Below, piece by piece: positions 24,105 to 36,100 of a stretch of 64,000 bases of DNA. Both the position numbers and the translations under genes were made by a program. Numbering within the stretch: the first letter of the stretch is position 1; every line of letters begins with the position of its first letter. Source of the DNA: Synanceia verrucosa (Eukaryota > Chordata > Actinopteri > Perciformes > Synanceiidae); contig CM056550.1 of the NCBI GenBank assembly GCA_029721515.1, positions 22,828,619-22,892,618 of the forward strand, written 5' to 3'. The notes below the pieces were generated by a model that ran no database searches, was not told the origin of the DNA, and was given only the letters and a program-made list of their open reading frames with translations.

Positions 24105-27100
24105 GTGAGTTGTCCACTTTGACCTTTCTGTTATTGTACTGTGAATGAAAATGCTAAATGTCGAGGAATAATGATAAAAAAATGATGGCCTATTTTTCAT
24201 TGATAGCTCCAAAGAATAAGCCTTTCAGCTTTATTGTTGTGGATGACGTTAATAGAGTGGGTTTCCTTTTATGTCCACTGGGTTTTTCTTCATAAACCCC
24301 TGTTTCATAAAGAGAGCATCCATTATAGCTACCCTTTATATGCTTTTTATAATAATAATATTTGTATAATAATCAATAATAATATTGAATAAGGTTTATT
24401 TGTGACCTCTAAAATAATCATTCATCTTACGATAGTCTTTTTTTCCATAACTACTTGCCATAGGCTTGTGAATGTGATTCTCACTTGACACTATCTGTCC
24501 CATCAGAAAAACTCTCTGGAAAGTTAAATGAATATGGTCTTATCGTGCCATTCAGCACAGACTCCCGTGGCCGCTACATTTCTCACGTGGTCTCTGCTGG
24601 AACTGGAAGTAAAGGTGCCGAAGATGCTGATGCTGATGCTGATGCTGGTGCCTTTGGCAGCAGAAGAAGGGTGGCCCGCGGTGCCCCCGAGATGCCCCCG
24701 GTCACCCCTGCCTCTGCGCAGCACTTGTTTTTCAATGTCACTGTGTTTGGGAAGGAACTGCACCTCCGTCTGAGGGCCAACAGGAGGCTGGTGGCCCCGG
24801 GGGCTTTTGTGGAATGGCAGGAGGACTTTGTGGAAAAGGCCAAGGAACGTATCCATGGGGACTGTGTTTTCACTGGAGACGTGAGCGACATGCCGGATGC
24901 CTCTGTGGCTATCAGCAACTGTGACGGACTGGTAAGTGCAACGCATACTTCAAATGTGACTGATGGATGGGGGTGTTGCAGGGAGAATGGATGCTTTCAC
25001 TTCTCTGGCATGGGGGTCTTATGTCTCTCAGAAAGTTCTTCACATCTGACCTGAGCTGGCATCACATGTAGAACCAACTGACCATCTGAAATCTGCATTT
25101 TTGCAGTTCATGCCTGTGTAGGCTTTCAAGGTGACTTTGAGTTAATATTTCACAATAAGAACATAGACAGGAGTAGTAGGGCTGGGGACTACGAACCCAT
25201 TTTGTGATCAGCAAATCTGAATTTGTTTCATATTCCTCAACAGTTGGTTGGGTATGGATACTCGCCAATGCATAGCCTGCAGCAAGACAAGAGAGAAAGG
25301 TTAATTTTGTGATTTGAGTCAGTTACTTTTATGCCCACATGGGGGCAGTGTAACAAGCTGCCAACACAACTTTGACATCAATAGCAATATTGGCCGTAGT
25401 TATTATCCGCAACCTTGTGAGTCTTTTTCTCTGTGTGTGTGTGGAGACACCACCACAAAAGTGGTTTTGAGTACTTTGCCAGGTGTTTATACGGCTGTCT
25501 GGACAGATTTTGTTGCAGCCATGCAAGAAACTTTACAGGTGTGTCGTTGGGACATGTGGGCACCACCGCCCGATTTGGCATCTGAGTTGGTGTGATCCCA
25601 TCGCAAGATGGTCTCTGGTTGGTTCTGTTTTTAGCTGCTGAATGCTCTGTTGCGTTCAGCAACTGGTCGCTGAAGTTTGGTTGGAAATTTTTGCCTGAAA
25701 ACAGCTGCAGCTACGTGACGCTGGTGAGAGCCGCAAGAGAGCTGCAAGCTGAAACCACCAAGCTACAAAACAATGTGCTGAAAGATGCTAAATTCTTCTG
25801 TAAAGCTGAGGATTAGTACTCTGCAGGTCCATCACCACGAGTGACCCCTTTTACATTAGACATTGTCATTGTCTGCCTTAAGAGCTGTATTTAACTTAAA
25901 GTGAAGGCAATAATAGGCCTCAGACCTCTTCTTCTAGAATTATCTGTTTGTTTGTTTGTTGTTGAGTACTTGAAGCCCTCAATTTCAATTCTGCTTGATG
26001 TCTGTGTGAGGACAGTTCAGCTATTGTTGAATGAGAACAACACAATGGAACAAGGGATGCCTCTTAACGCTTCCACTGTTTGTCATCATCACCGCCCATT
26101 TATCGCTCTTATAGTTTTTACGTCAATAACCTGTGCAGAAGCTGGGGAGACTGGGTAAAATCAGTGTTAGTTACACATTTTTTGTAATAACCGTGAGTGG
26201 TGTGTAGATAATACCATGCTGTGCTCTTTAATCACAAAGTCATTTCCTGTATGATGCTCTCTGTGTGTATCCCTCAGTGATTTGATGCTGCTGTTGCAAA
26301 CCAGAAAAGATAACATGGTGCTCTTCACAGAAACACCCAAGTCTGTTTTCTGTACATTTGTAGATAAGATAAGGCAAGGCAAGCTCTTCCTCTGAAGCAC
26401 ATGTAGAGATCTGCTTCCTCACTGTGTTGTGTTAACATTAAGTAAAAGATCTGTTGAAATAACAAAAAACAACATTTTTTTATGACTTTGGTCGGACATA
26501 TTTTCCAGGTATTATTACTGATATTTAGGTGCATGTAGCGTCTTAACATGTCAGCATTCACCTCTTTGGCGGCAGACGTCTCGGACTGGATGAGCACAGA
26601 TATCTGCTGGCTAGATGCCGCTCGACACACGTGGGAAAAGATGTTTTTTTGTTTGTGATTTGGCTGCTGTAGGCAGACTCTGAGGAATATCATCCATGTG
26701 TTTCCTTGCATAAACCAACATAAACATAGATGGGTCTGCACATGCAGGGGTGTTCATGAGGTATGTGAAGGTGAACAGACAGTTTGCCCACAATCTGTTT
26801 AGTCTAAAATGTCTACTTGATGTTGAAGGATACAAGATGTCTGATGAAAGGAGCGAGTTTGAAGAAGAATGTGAATCACGCATCACCTCATGCGGGCTAA
26901 ATCTCTTAAGATACATTGTGCTGTATGACTTTACATACCTCCAGCACCTCAAAAGTATGGTTGACGTGTTCCCTTATAAGGAACGCACACATCGAGCAGA
27001 CATACTGTATATTAATTGCATTTTTATTCCTAAAGCATGTGCATTCCAGGAAACAAAGTCAGGCTGGAAGATCACGCCAGCAGCTCCTAACCCTGCATTT

Positions 27101-30100
27101 TTTAATTACTTCATTACTTCAGTGTGACTAAATTTCCATGATAAGCTATCAGTGAGTCGTGTGCAGCGAGGCCGCTCGCAGAGATGAGTCCCTAATGGTG
27201 AGGCATGACATTGCCAGTAACAGATTACATTAACTTGATCTGCTGCCATGTGCCCAGAGGCACAAAATTTATGGCATTCCATGCTCATGACAGATAATAC
27301 ATTCATACAGTGAGGCTGCAAATATATGGGATACATGTGGCATCAGTGGAGATGGAGGACAGAGGGACTGCAAAATGACTTGCTACAGTTAGTTTGATTG
27401 ACCAACATGTCAGCGTCTCTGATAGTCTCTGTAACTCCTGCAACAGCTGTGCGCTCCAGACGAGCTTGAACTATTGTTGTGGAGCGATGAGTGATGGCTA
27501 TGATTATCCCGGTGCTGCTCATGTGTTGGGTATTAGCGCAGATGATGGCCTGATTGAATTACATGTGTGATGGAAACACAAGTGCCGGGATGACCGCAGA
27601 CGGAAGAGCGCTATTTCTGTCTATCAGTTAGAAAGAGAGAGAGCCACCTAGCAACAGGCTTACTTTTTCTGGGGGGGGGGGTGGAGAGGGGCAGTTTTCC
27701 ATTCATTGGAAATGGAAAATGCTTGCATAAATTGTTCTATTCATACATGTTTGCAGGAATTCTGTGCAGGGCTGGTCCCAGTCCAGTATTCCAGTATCCT
27801 CTGGTGTTCCAGTGCTCAGCTGGCACTGATGTAAAGACTCTAAATTAAGACCTCCATCAGTAGAAGCCCGACATGTCAGCCAGTAATGTGATTTATTTTC
27901 TCTCAGTCCGATACTTATTTGCAGCAAACACATGTTAGTGTGTTATAGGACATACATACTTGCAGACACACACACACACAGACACATCTATTCAGTACAG
28001 TTAGTACTAAAACTACCTCATCTTAAGGCGCTTTTCTACGACACAGTAACAACACAGCACGGTACGGTATGGTGCGGCCCAGTTTTTCTACTACAACACC
28101 TCTTACCTCTTATTACTGCTACTACTCTTACCACTACAATTTCTTCATTTTCCACTACTACTGCTACGACAGCTACTTCATCCACTACTACTTATCTTTG
28201 ATACAGCTACACCTCCACCAATACTACTACTACCATAACCAGTATTACAAACTGCCGTTACTTCTACTTCTATTACCACTACCACTTTGTCTCAAACTGA
28301 ACTACTAATAGTACTTCTACTACATATACTTCTAATAATAATAACAATATCAATCATGTCATTACCAGGAGTATTTATTATCTTAAACGGGTGCGTTTTT
28401 GTTTGAAAACACAATTAACCACTCACAGCCGCCTCGCAATTTTCATCTTCAATTAAGAGCTTTCCTTGATGGCTAAATTAGTGTAATTTTCTCTTCTTTA
28501 ATATCAGTATCATGCAGATGAGGGCCTGTGATTACAAGCAAATGTGTCTTTAGAACCCTCACCGTGATCACTTGCCATGCTTGCCTTTTGCAGCACAGTG
28601 AGATGATAAAAAGGAATCAAGTGGTAATGCTCTGCTCCCACAAGCTGTCTCATACCATTATTTCAAACTCACGACTCTGCTGAGTCCACCACCACTTAGC
28701 CGTGATTTACACTCCAGCTTATTGATCCCCCTGGTTTTACCACAAAAGCTTTTATTCAGATTCACCAATGTGTCCAGCACTACTAATATCTTGTGACTAT
28801 TTAGTGGTGGTCACATTGGTTATTGATTTTGTGACTGAAATTCATGCAGTAAACCCTGTGACCCTGGGGGAAATTAGAGTGCATTGATCTCCGTGGTTGA
28901 CAGTGGATCACCTCGTTACTCTCTCCCTCTCTGTGTTTGGCTCGTGGATCAACAAGGCATGCCCGCAGCTGAAATTACATGTTTCTAAACAACCTGCCAC
29001 AAATTACAGGTTAAGCCCCTGGAATGACTGCTGGACTTTGATTTTCTTGCATGTTGCAGCTCAACCATGGCCTGTGGCACTTGTTCCATTTATAAATTGT
29101 TTTTGTCATTAATGCACAGTATGGGACATCTCAATAAGATTAAAGCAATGTAATGCTTGTGGTATGGTTGTGACTGTGTTTGTCTGTAATGAGTGTTGTA
29201 AAGAGAATGAGCTTGGTTAGTGAGCTCAAGTCTGTCCCCTTCACATTGATTTCCTCCTGAAGTCTCTCTCACTATTGTTATGGTAAATACACTAACCAGT
29301 CATAGCATGATTTTCCTTCATGATTTTACTTCACCGTGTCTCCTCATTTGAAAGCAGAGCTACACCCTTCACTATAAGTGTGTTCATGCACAACTCCTTT
29401 CTTTGAAATGGACAAATTTCCAGCAGCAAAGCAACGTCAGCAGCTCCCACATCATTTGTGCCTCGATGCGAACACTCCTCTGAGCAGGTGACAGACTCCA
29501 GCTGCTACTCTGCATGGGAGAAAAAAGCATCCCTTGAAATTACATACATTATATATCCATCTTCAAAGTTGCTCCTATGGACGTGTGGAATTTAGTGCTC
29601 TGGTGAGCTTAAGGGTTAGCGAGGGTTATTCTTTTTTTGGATCCCTCAGTGCCTCTGAGTGTTTTTCACTGAATTGTATCCTCCACTGCAGCTCTCATAA
29701 TGATCCCACTCACATCACAAGAACCAATCAGATGACCTCTGCATCACTTAACCTCTTTTGACTTTTGAAAACACAATGAGAAAAATAACAACAAAGCCCA
29801 AAAAAATCCTCCAGTTTCATTTGTTCCGGGTGGTGATGCCAAATATTGACATGCCAAAAAATGAGTTCAGTGTGATTAGAAAAAATTATGACACAAGAGG
29901 CTAATTTTCCCTGAGGACATGGTGACCTGTCGATGGTGCTCTTAAAAAAACTATCCTGAGGGGAACATCAATGTGTGAATAAAATTTCATGTCAATCCAT
30001 TCAGCAGTTGTTGAGATATTTCAGTCTGGACCAATGCGGTGAACTGAAGTGCATCATCCTCACCTGTCTTGTGACTTTTTGCTGCCCTGGGTTTCACCTG

Positions 30101-33100
30101 TCAGGCTGCAGTCAGACCTTAAAGGGGAAGTGCTGTTTTTTACAAATTGGACCTTATTTCTGGGGTATAATACTGACACTTACTCATACGTTTCACTTCG
30201 GAGTCATCTGGAGTATTTCCGACGATCTATGTTTTGGCGATATCCATTTAACAGGAGTGAATGGGGCATGGAAATGCAGCCAGTAAATGACACAAATTTG
30301 ATCATTTCTCAAATAACAGACGTTTAATAAGATGGGCTACACTATTACTATTCTCATTTGAGTCCAGAGTTGTCCATAACTTGAGAAAATTCAATCTGTA
30401 AACAGACTCTACTTCCTATTTATCATAGTTTACTAAGGACTTCTAGTGCCCACCTATGTGGCCACAGTGCCTGAACTAAAGCAAAGCATTTTTCGTGGCC
30501 CCCGTTCACTCCTGTTAAATGGAAATACTCCAAATGACTCCGAAATGGGTGAGTAAATGACAGTATGTTATCCCAGAAATAAGGTCCAATTTGTAAGAAA
30601 CAGCACTTCCCCTTTAAGATGCCAGCAAACAGTAAAAAACAATGACAAGTTTAAGTTCTGCAGCCCAAAACTCCAAACTATTCAGTTTACAGTGACATGA
30701 AAGCAGCAAATTTGAGAGGTTAATTAGAATTTTTAATTGTGAAAAGTCTCTTTTTCCCCACTTCTGACAGCAGACCTGCACCCTTGCCTCGCTCAGACTC
30801 CAGGCAGTGTACACATGTTTACATTTGGTTCGTCTGCAGGCGTTTCCAGATGCTGCTGCTCTCTCCCCTCACAGACCCAGCTTCTCTTTCCACCCACTGC
30901 TGAAATAAGAGACCACAGAGGAAGTATTCGAGCATGTCTTACTTGGCATTTCCTGGTCAGGGCCTGGACAGATTCTTTCATTCGTCTTTGCCCTCACGGT
31001 CATATGCACAGCATTTGTGTTGTTAGTCCTGAGTGACAGCATGCTGAGGAGGATTTTGAGACTTTTTTTAGGCACAATGTTCGTTCTCCTCACTGCACTG
31101 TATTTAGATTTCTTTTTGCAGCTGTAAATACACACATTCTTGCCAAAGTCTTGTTGGTGTGGCTTCTTCGTGAGTATAATGATAGGCTGGGTATGTCTTT
31201 TTTTCTTTGTAAGGAGAAGTAAAATGAACTGCACTGTGCACTGTATTCAGGAAGCTCTGTTCGTGCTTATTAAGCTCAATGGGAACAACATGGCAACGCA
31301 AAGAAGAAAAGTGTCAACGTAAATGATGTAGCATTCTTTATGCATCACTTAGCCCACATCGGGTCATGTGATCGTGTTTAATTAACACTAACAATGCAAT
31401 TAATTACCACCTATGGATCCACTCTGGATGACGGGAAATTTTAATTAGCCTGGGGTTTTTTGCCTTTATTGGAAGCAGCTCATGGTGGAGTATGTGACAG
31501 GAAACATGAGGGAACATTATTCTCTGCTTGGATGTGAACAAATTTCATAGCAGTGTCACCATTTGTGCACCAGATGGGTGACCTGTTAGAGGCGTGCCAT
31601 TCTTCTTCCAGTGTGTGCTGGCATAGTCTGCATCCTGCCATGACCTGATAAAGAGGATGGATGAGTGGAGGTCGAAACTTTAAACAGCTGCAGACACTGG
31701 ATGAACAGCAAGATGAGGTGGATAATATTAATCGAGACAATTCATTTGTTAACTGGCTCGAACTTGTGTGATTTTCTGACACAGCTGACAATGCAGAGAG
31801 AAATGCTGTATCAGCAGTTGTGCAACTTGAAAGGAAAACTTGCACTTTTTCTGGTCACAAACAGTAATTTTTTAGTGTACATTTTGCCTGCGTTCATTGA
31901 AAAATGACAGCATGAGAGCAGACAAATTCACATCACCATGAGCAATACACTCCACATCTTCTTCTTATTTCCTGTTTATTGTTGAAATATTACCTCTGTG
32001 CCTATTACGTTTCTACTATTTAATTAATTCATATACCCCCTAGCACGATTTCAACAACCATAGAGTCTTGAAAGTGAAATGTATGTGACCTCTTAGTAAA
32101 TGAAATATTAAAAAGAAGTGTTTTGAAGATAGGCAGAAAGAAATGTAAAATGTGTGTGAGGGAACTGACACAACATGGCCCTAACGTAATTAAATTGGTC
32201 CACTTTGTCAATAATATTTACTATAATTTAATGACTTGATTACTTGAAATGCTGTCTTCACTCGGGCTCAGGTTGGCAATGCAGACTTATGCTGTGTGGT
32301 AAATATAGAGAATTGATCTACTTATAACAATTTTAGCAAAAAAAAAAAAAAAAAAAAAATATATATAAAAGCTTTCACTGAGGGAACCGTAAGAGTGAAC
32401 CAGAGCTGGATGTTGGCTTCTCCTTTATACAGCCCATCTAAATGTTTACTGTCAGTCGCATTAGGTACACAACAAAGAAGCCTGAAGGATGTTTACATGA
32501 CAGCAATCAGTGCATGCATCTCTGTGCTCTCTAATGTGTTATGCAATGTGCATCATCACCTTCAGTGCAGATGCTTTAAAGGAGGACACAAAGTAAGTGC
32601 TCATTAATGTACCAGAGTTCTGTGTACTGCCCTTTAACTGAATGCCTGCAGAGACATCCTCATTGTCTACATAGAGATTAAGCTTGTGTATTCCAGTCAC
32701 AGTCTTGTATAAGTGTCGAAACACATGCTATTATGACATCATGAAAATATTAACGAAAGCGCACAGATGACTTTCTATAGCAGTTTGACTCTGAGAGTCA
32801 GTATCTGGTCAGATCCGCCTCAGAAGAGGCACATTTGATGATGTTTTCCATTACATCCGCTGAAAGAAATGTTGATTTTAATAAAGGTCTCCGTGTGTAC
32901 CAACTCCACAGGGACAGACCACTTTACTTCTGCATTCAACCCACCACATTAAGAGAGCAGAATGCTGCTGTACAAAGAGCAACTTTATTTAGTGTCTTGC
33001 TCAAGGACACAACGACTTGTAGACAGAAGGAGCGGGGGATCAAAGCTACAACCACGACGTTGAAAGGCAACCAGTCCACCCACTGAGTCAAATTAAATAC

Positions 33101-36100
33101 TTTTGAATACTTGAATAAGAAAGTTGTGAAACTTTCACTGCAGGCTTTGAATTATTTGAACGGTACAGATTTGTATTGAAGCTCCTTTGAATTCATTGAA
33201 TAACATCAAGCAGAAAGAAACACCACGGCTGAATGCAGACATTGCTTCTCATCATTTCGTTCAGTGTGAAATCATGATGGCAGTCAGTAAATCTTGGTGA
33301 AGGGCTTGTTAGTGAGGGGCCCCAAATTGTGTCTACCTGCGTCATTGCCCTTCTCAAAATCGTCCAATTGATCAAACACACTATAATTACTGGCTCCAGT
33401 GGAATTACCATTCTTTGAAGGAGGAGGGGTGCACTAATTCTCAGCCCTCTTTTTCCAGGCAGGTCTGATCCGGACTGATAATGGAGAGTTTTTCATCGAG
33501 CCCCTCGAGAAGGGCCAACAGGACGTGGAAGTGAAGGGGCGTGTCCACGTGGTGTACCGCAGGTCGGCCATCAAGCGTGAGACGAGCCAGCGGAGGGAGG
33601 ACCTCCACAATGAAGGTAGGCGAGTGCAAGGAGCCTGACGTCAGTGGAAACATTTAGCAATGTGTGCGTTTGTGTGTATGTTTTGAATCTGTGTGGGTGC
33701 ATGGGTGTAGTATAAGTGGAGCATCATAATAGCAAGGGCTGTTTGTTCGATATTACCTGAATCACAGCATAGAATGAAGTCCTGTAGCATCAAGTGGTTC
33801 AACTGCATTTAAAGCACCCATGGTTTCACATCTTTAAGCCTGTTTACATTACAGCTAAACATTTAGTTTGAAATGAATGAAAACCAGTGTCTGAAATCGT
33901 AAATGCATGCATTATTTGTGCTAACACACCAGTATGGTCACTTCCCCTTTGTAATCTGCAGCTTTCCTATCTCTGCTCTGTATTTATTGGGCTTAACGGC
34001 ACATGCTGCTGTCCAAAACCAGCTGGTAAAGTGATGAATTCTGGGCTCCAGTGGTAGAACTGGAAATGGGAGGATGGGGGGGGAGGGTGACCTTTCCTTC
34101 GCAGTGAAGCGTCCCAACACCATGCATTCCTTTTCTGTGTCCTTCCTTACTATAACAATAGCTTGAGCATCTGGAGGAGGGCTGTCTCTGATTCACTCCA
34201 TTTTCCAGCATCATTTCATTGTACTGCACAGTCCTGTGGCTCAGTTTAATTCAAGTCTCTCATTCACATTTTCAAAACCACCTTTCTTCATCACCCTTGT
34301 GATAATGCTTATCTCTAAAGACTATATTCTTGATGCAGCTGGATCTTTTTCCATTTTCCATCACTGTTTCTGCCTCTGTACCAACACAAAGCACCTTGAG
34401 TCATCTCTCCGCAGCAATAAATTGTTAAACTAGATAAATTGAAAACTAGATATGTGTTTTATATATATGCGTTTTTTACAACACTGCCACATACTGCTGA
34501 AAGACCCAAAGACCAGATGAAGGCTGTTGCTGTCATTTAATATCCATGTCCATTCATACTAATCAATTACAGATTAAATTTCCCTGCTTATTAAAAAATC
34601 CAATTATTTCTGTTAATAAGCCCTGCCATCAGTGGTATGTAAGTATGTGTAATCTATTATATTTGGCTAATTAAAATAAATTACTTTTTTGTTTTTAAGT
34701 TTAACCTGCAGTCTGTCCGTCTGTTCATCCTTCATTCTCTTTTGTCAGTGTTCTGACAAAGAAAATACCTTGTCCAATTGATTTTCTAAGCATAAGATAC
34801 GATACTGTGACACATCTCCGTTTGTATCTGGCAGGCTTGATTCGCGACCGTCTTTAACAAAAGATTGATATAATTCATAGCCTTCAGCAGCATGCCAAAC
34901 GTTTCAGATATATTCCAGAGGTATTCACATTCACACACGTTTAATTGCATGTTTAGATAGCAGGACATCAGAAACATATAATTGATTCCTATGAAATTTG
35001 TTGTCAAAGATGAGCCTATTTCTAATGAAATGCTGCTAAATATAATCCTATTCATAACCTCTGTGGTGTTCCTTGCAGGGTTACATTCAGTTTTATCTCA
35101 TTGAATGTATGGCACAAACATATGGATTGCTGCACTTCACTTATATGCTTCCATCTGACATTACATCTCATCTTCAGAAATCTGGGTACCCAGTTTCTGC
35201 CTGAGTCTGTGAAATCCACTCCTCACAATTTTGTTATTTCACTGAGCATTATAAACACCTACACAAAACAGCTGGAGTGCTTCATGACATGGATGAATGT
35301 TGTTTGGCTTTGGTGCAACTCAGCTGGGATTTGTGTTATGAATGCACATATTATAGTCAGCCTAAATGTGGGGCTGAGAGGAAATACTCTTCTCACTCTG
35401 TAGGCCAACGATTTATGAGTCTAAGGGGAGTATTTTGACTAGAGATCAGGTGGCTTTGAGAATCCACAGGCCTGTGGATAATCCCAAAGGATTCCTCCTG
35501 CGCATCCTGAGATTCAAAGACACATTTTATGTCTGGTTTAACTCAGACATAAATCACCCCACAGAAGCTGAATAGAAGAAATAGCATACATGCATCAGAT
35601 TTCCCACTGTCCTGTCATTGACTTGTTTATGTGCCGCTCATATTTTGCAGTGGCAGACTTTGGGATCGCGGACCTTCCCTCGGCTCTGGATCTCGTCGAG
35701 CATAAACTGTCTGAGTCGGAGCGAAAGAGGAGGCACGCCAAGAAAGACGACTACAACATCGAGGTGCTGCTGGCGGTAGACGACTCGGTGGTGCGCTTCC
35801 ATGGCAAGGAGCATGTGCAGAATTATGTTCTCACACTCATGAACATAGTAAGTCCACTCTAGTGTCTGAATGAAATGCTTATCAAGTCAAGTGATCACTG
35901 CCCTCGTTTACGCAACATGAAATATCTCGGCCTGCAATAAACCAGTATTTTCATTCTTGAACACCGGGCTGAAGCAATGAATCTGTTCTCAAAATAGTTG
36001 CTTGGCTAACAGACTTATTGTTTCAGCTCTATAAATATCCTCACTTCACATGAAAATGCTACTGACTTTGGTGATCGTCTCCCTGTGGGGGAATTTTGTC

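Larger units (their letters stand above)
24932..33458 (+). other. adamts14: adamts14 intron 2
   Basis: An 8.5 kb intron, the largest in the gene. It contains a possible repeat segment (about 25370-25830), a low-complexity TAC/ACT-rich tract (28085-28345), an interspersed repeat fragment (about 29905-30045), a TTAA-flanked palindromic MITE (30123-30613), a poly-A run (32338-32359) and a further repeat fragment (about 32990-33090). No internal exon recognised. Confidence 0.75.

Noticed and set aside
24485..24506. Extending adamts14 exon 2 upstream to an alternative start
   Set aside because: The bases before 24507 form a normal ccatcag acceptor, and joining to the signal-peptide exon preserves the frame.
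24524..24946. 140-codon minus-strand open frame over adamts14 exon 2
   Set aside because: Shadow of the GC-rich prodomain exon on the other strand; no splice logic or recognisable domain.
28069..28308. Thr- and Tyr-rich open frames as a repetitive secreted protein
   Set aside because: Produced by the TAC/ACT-rich simple tract, with no start context or splice sites.
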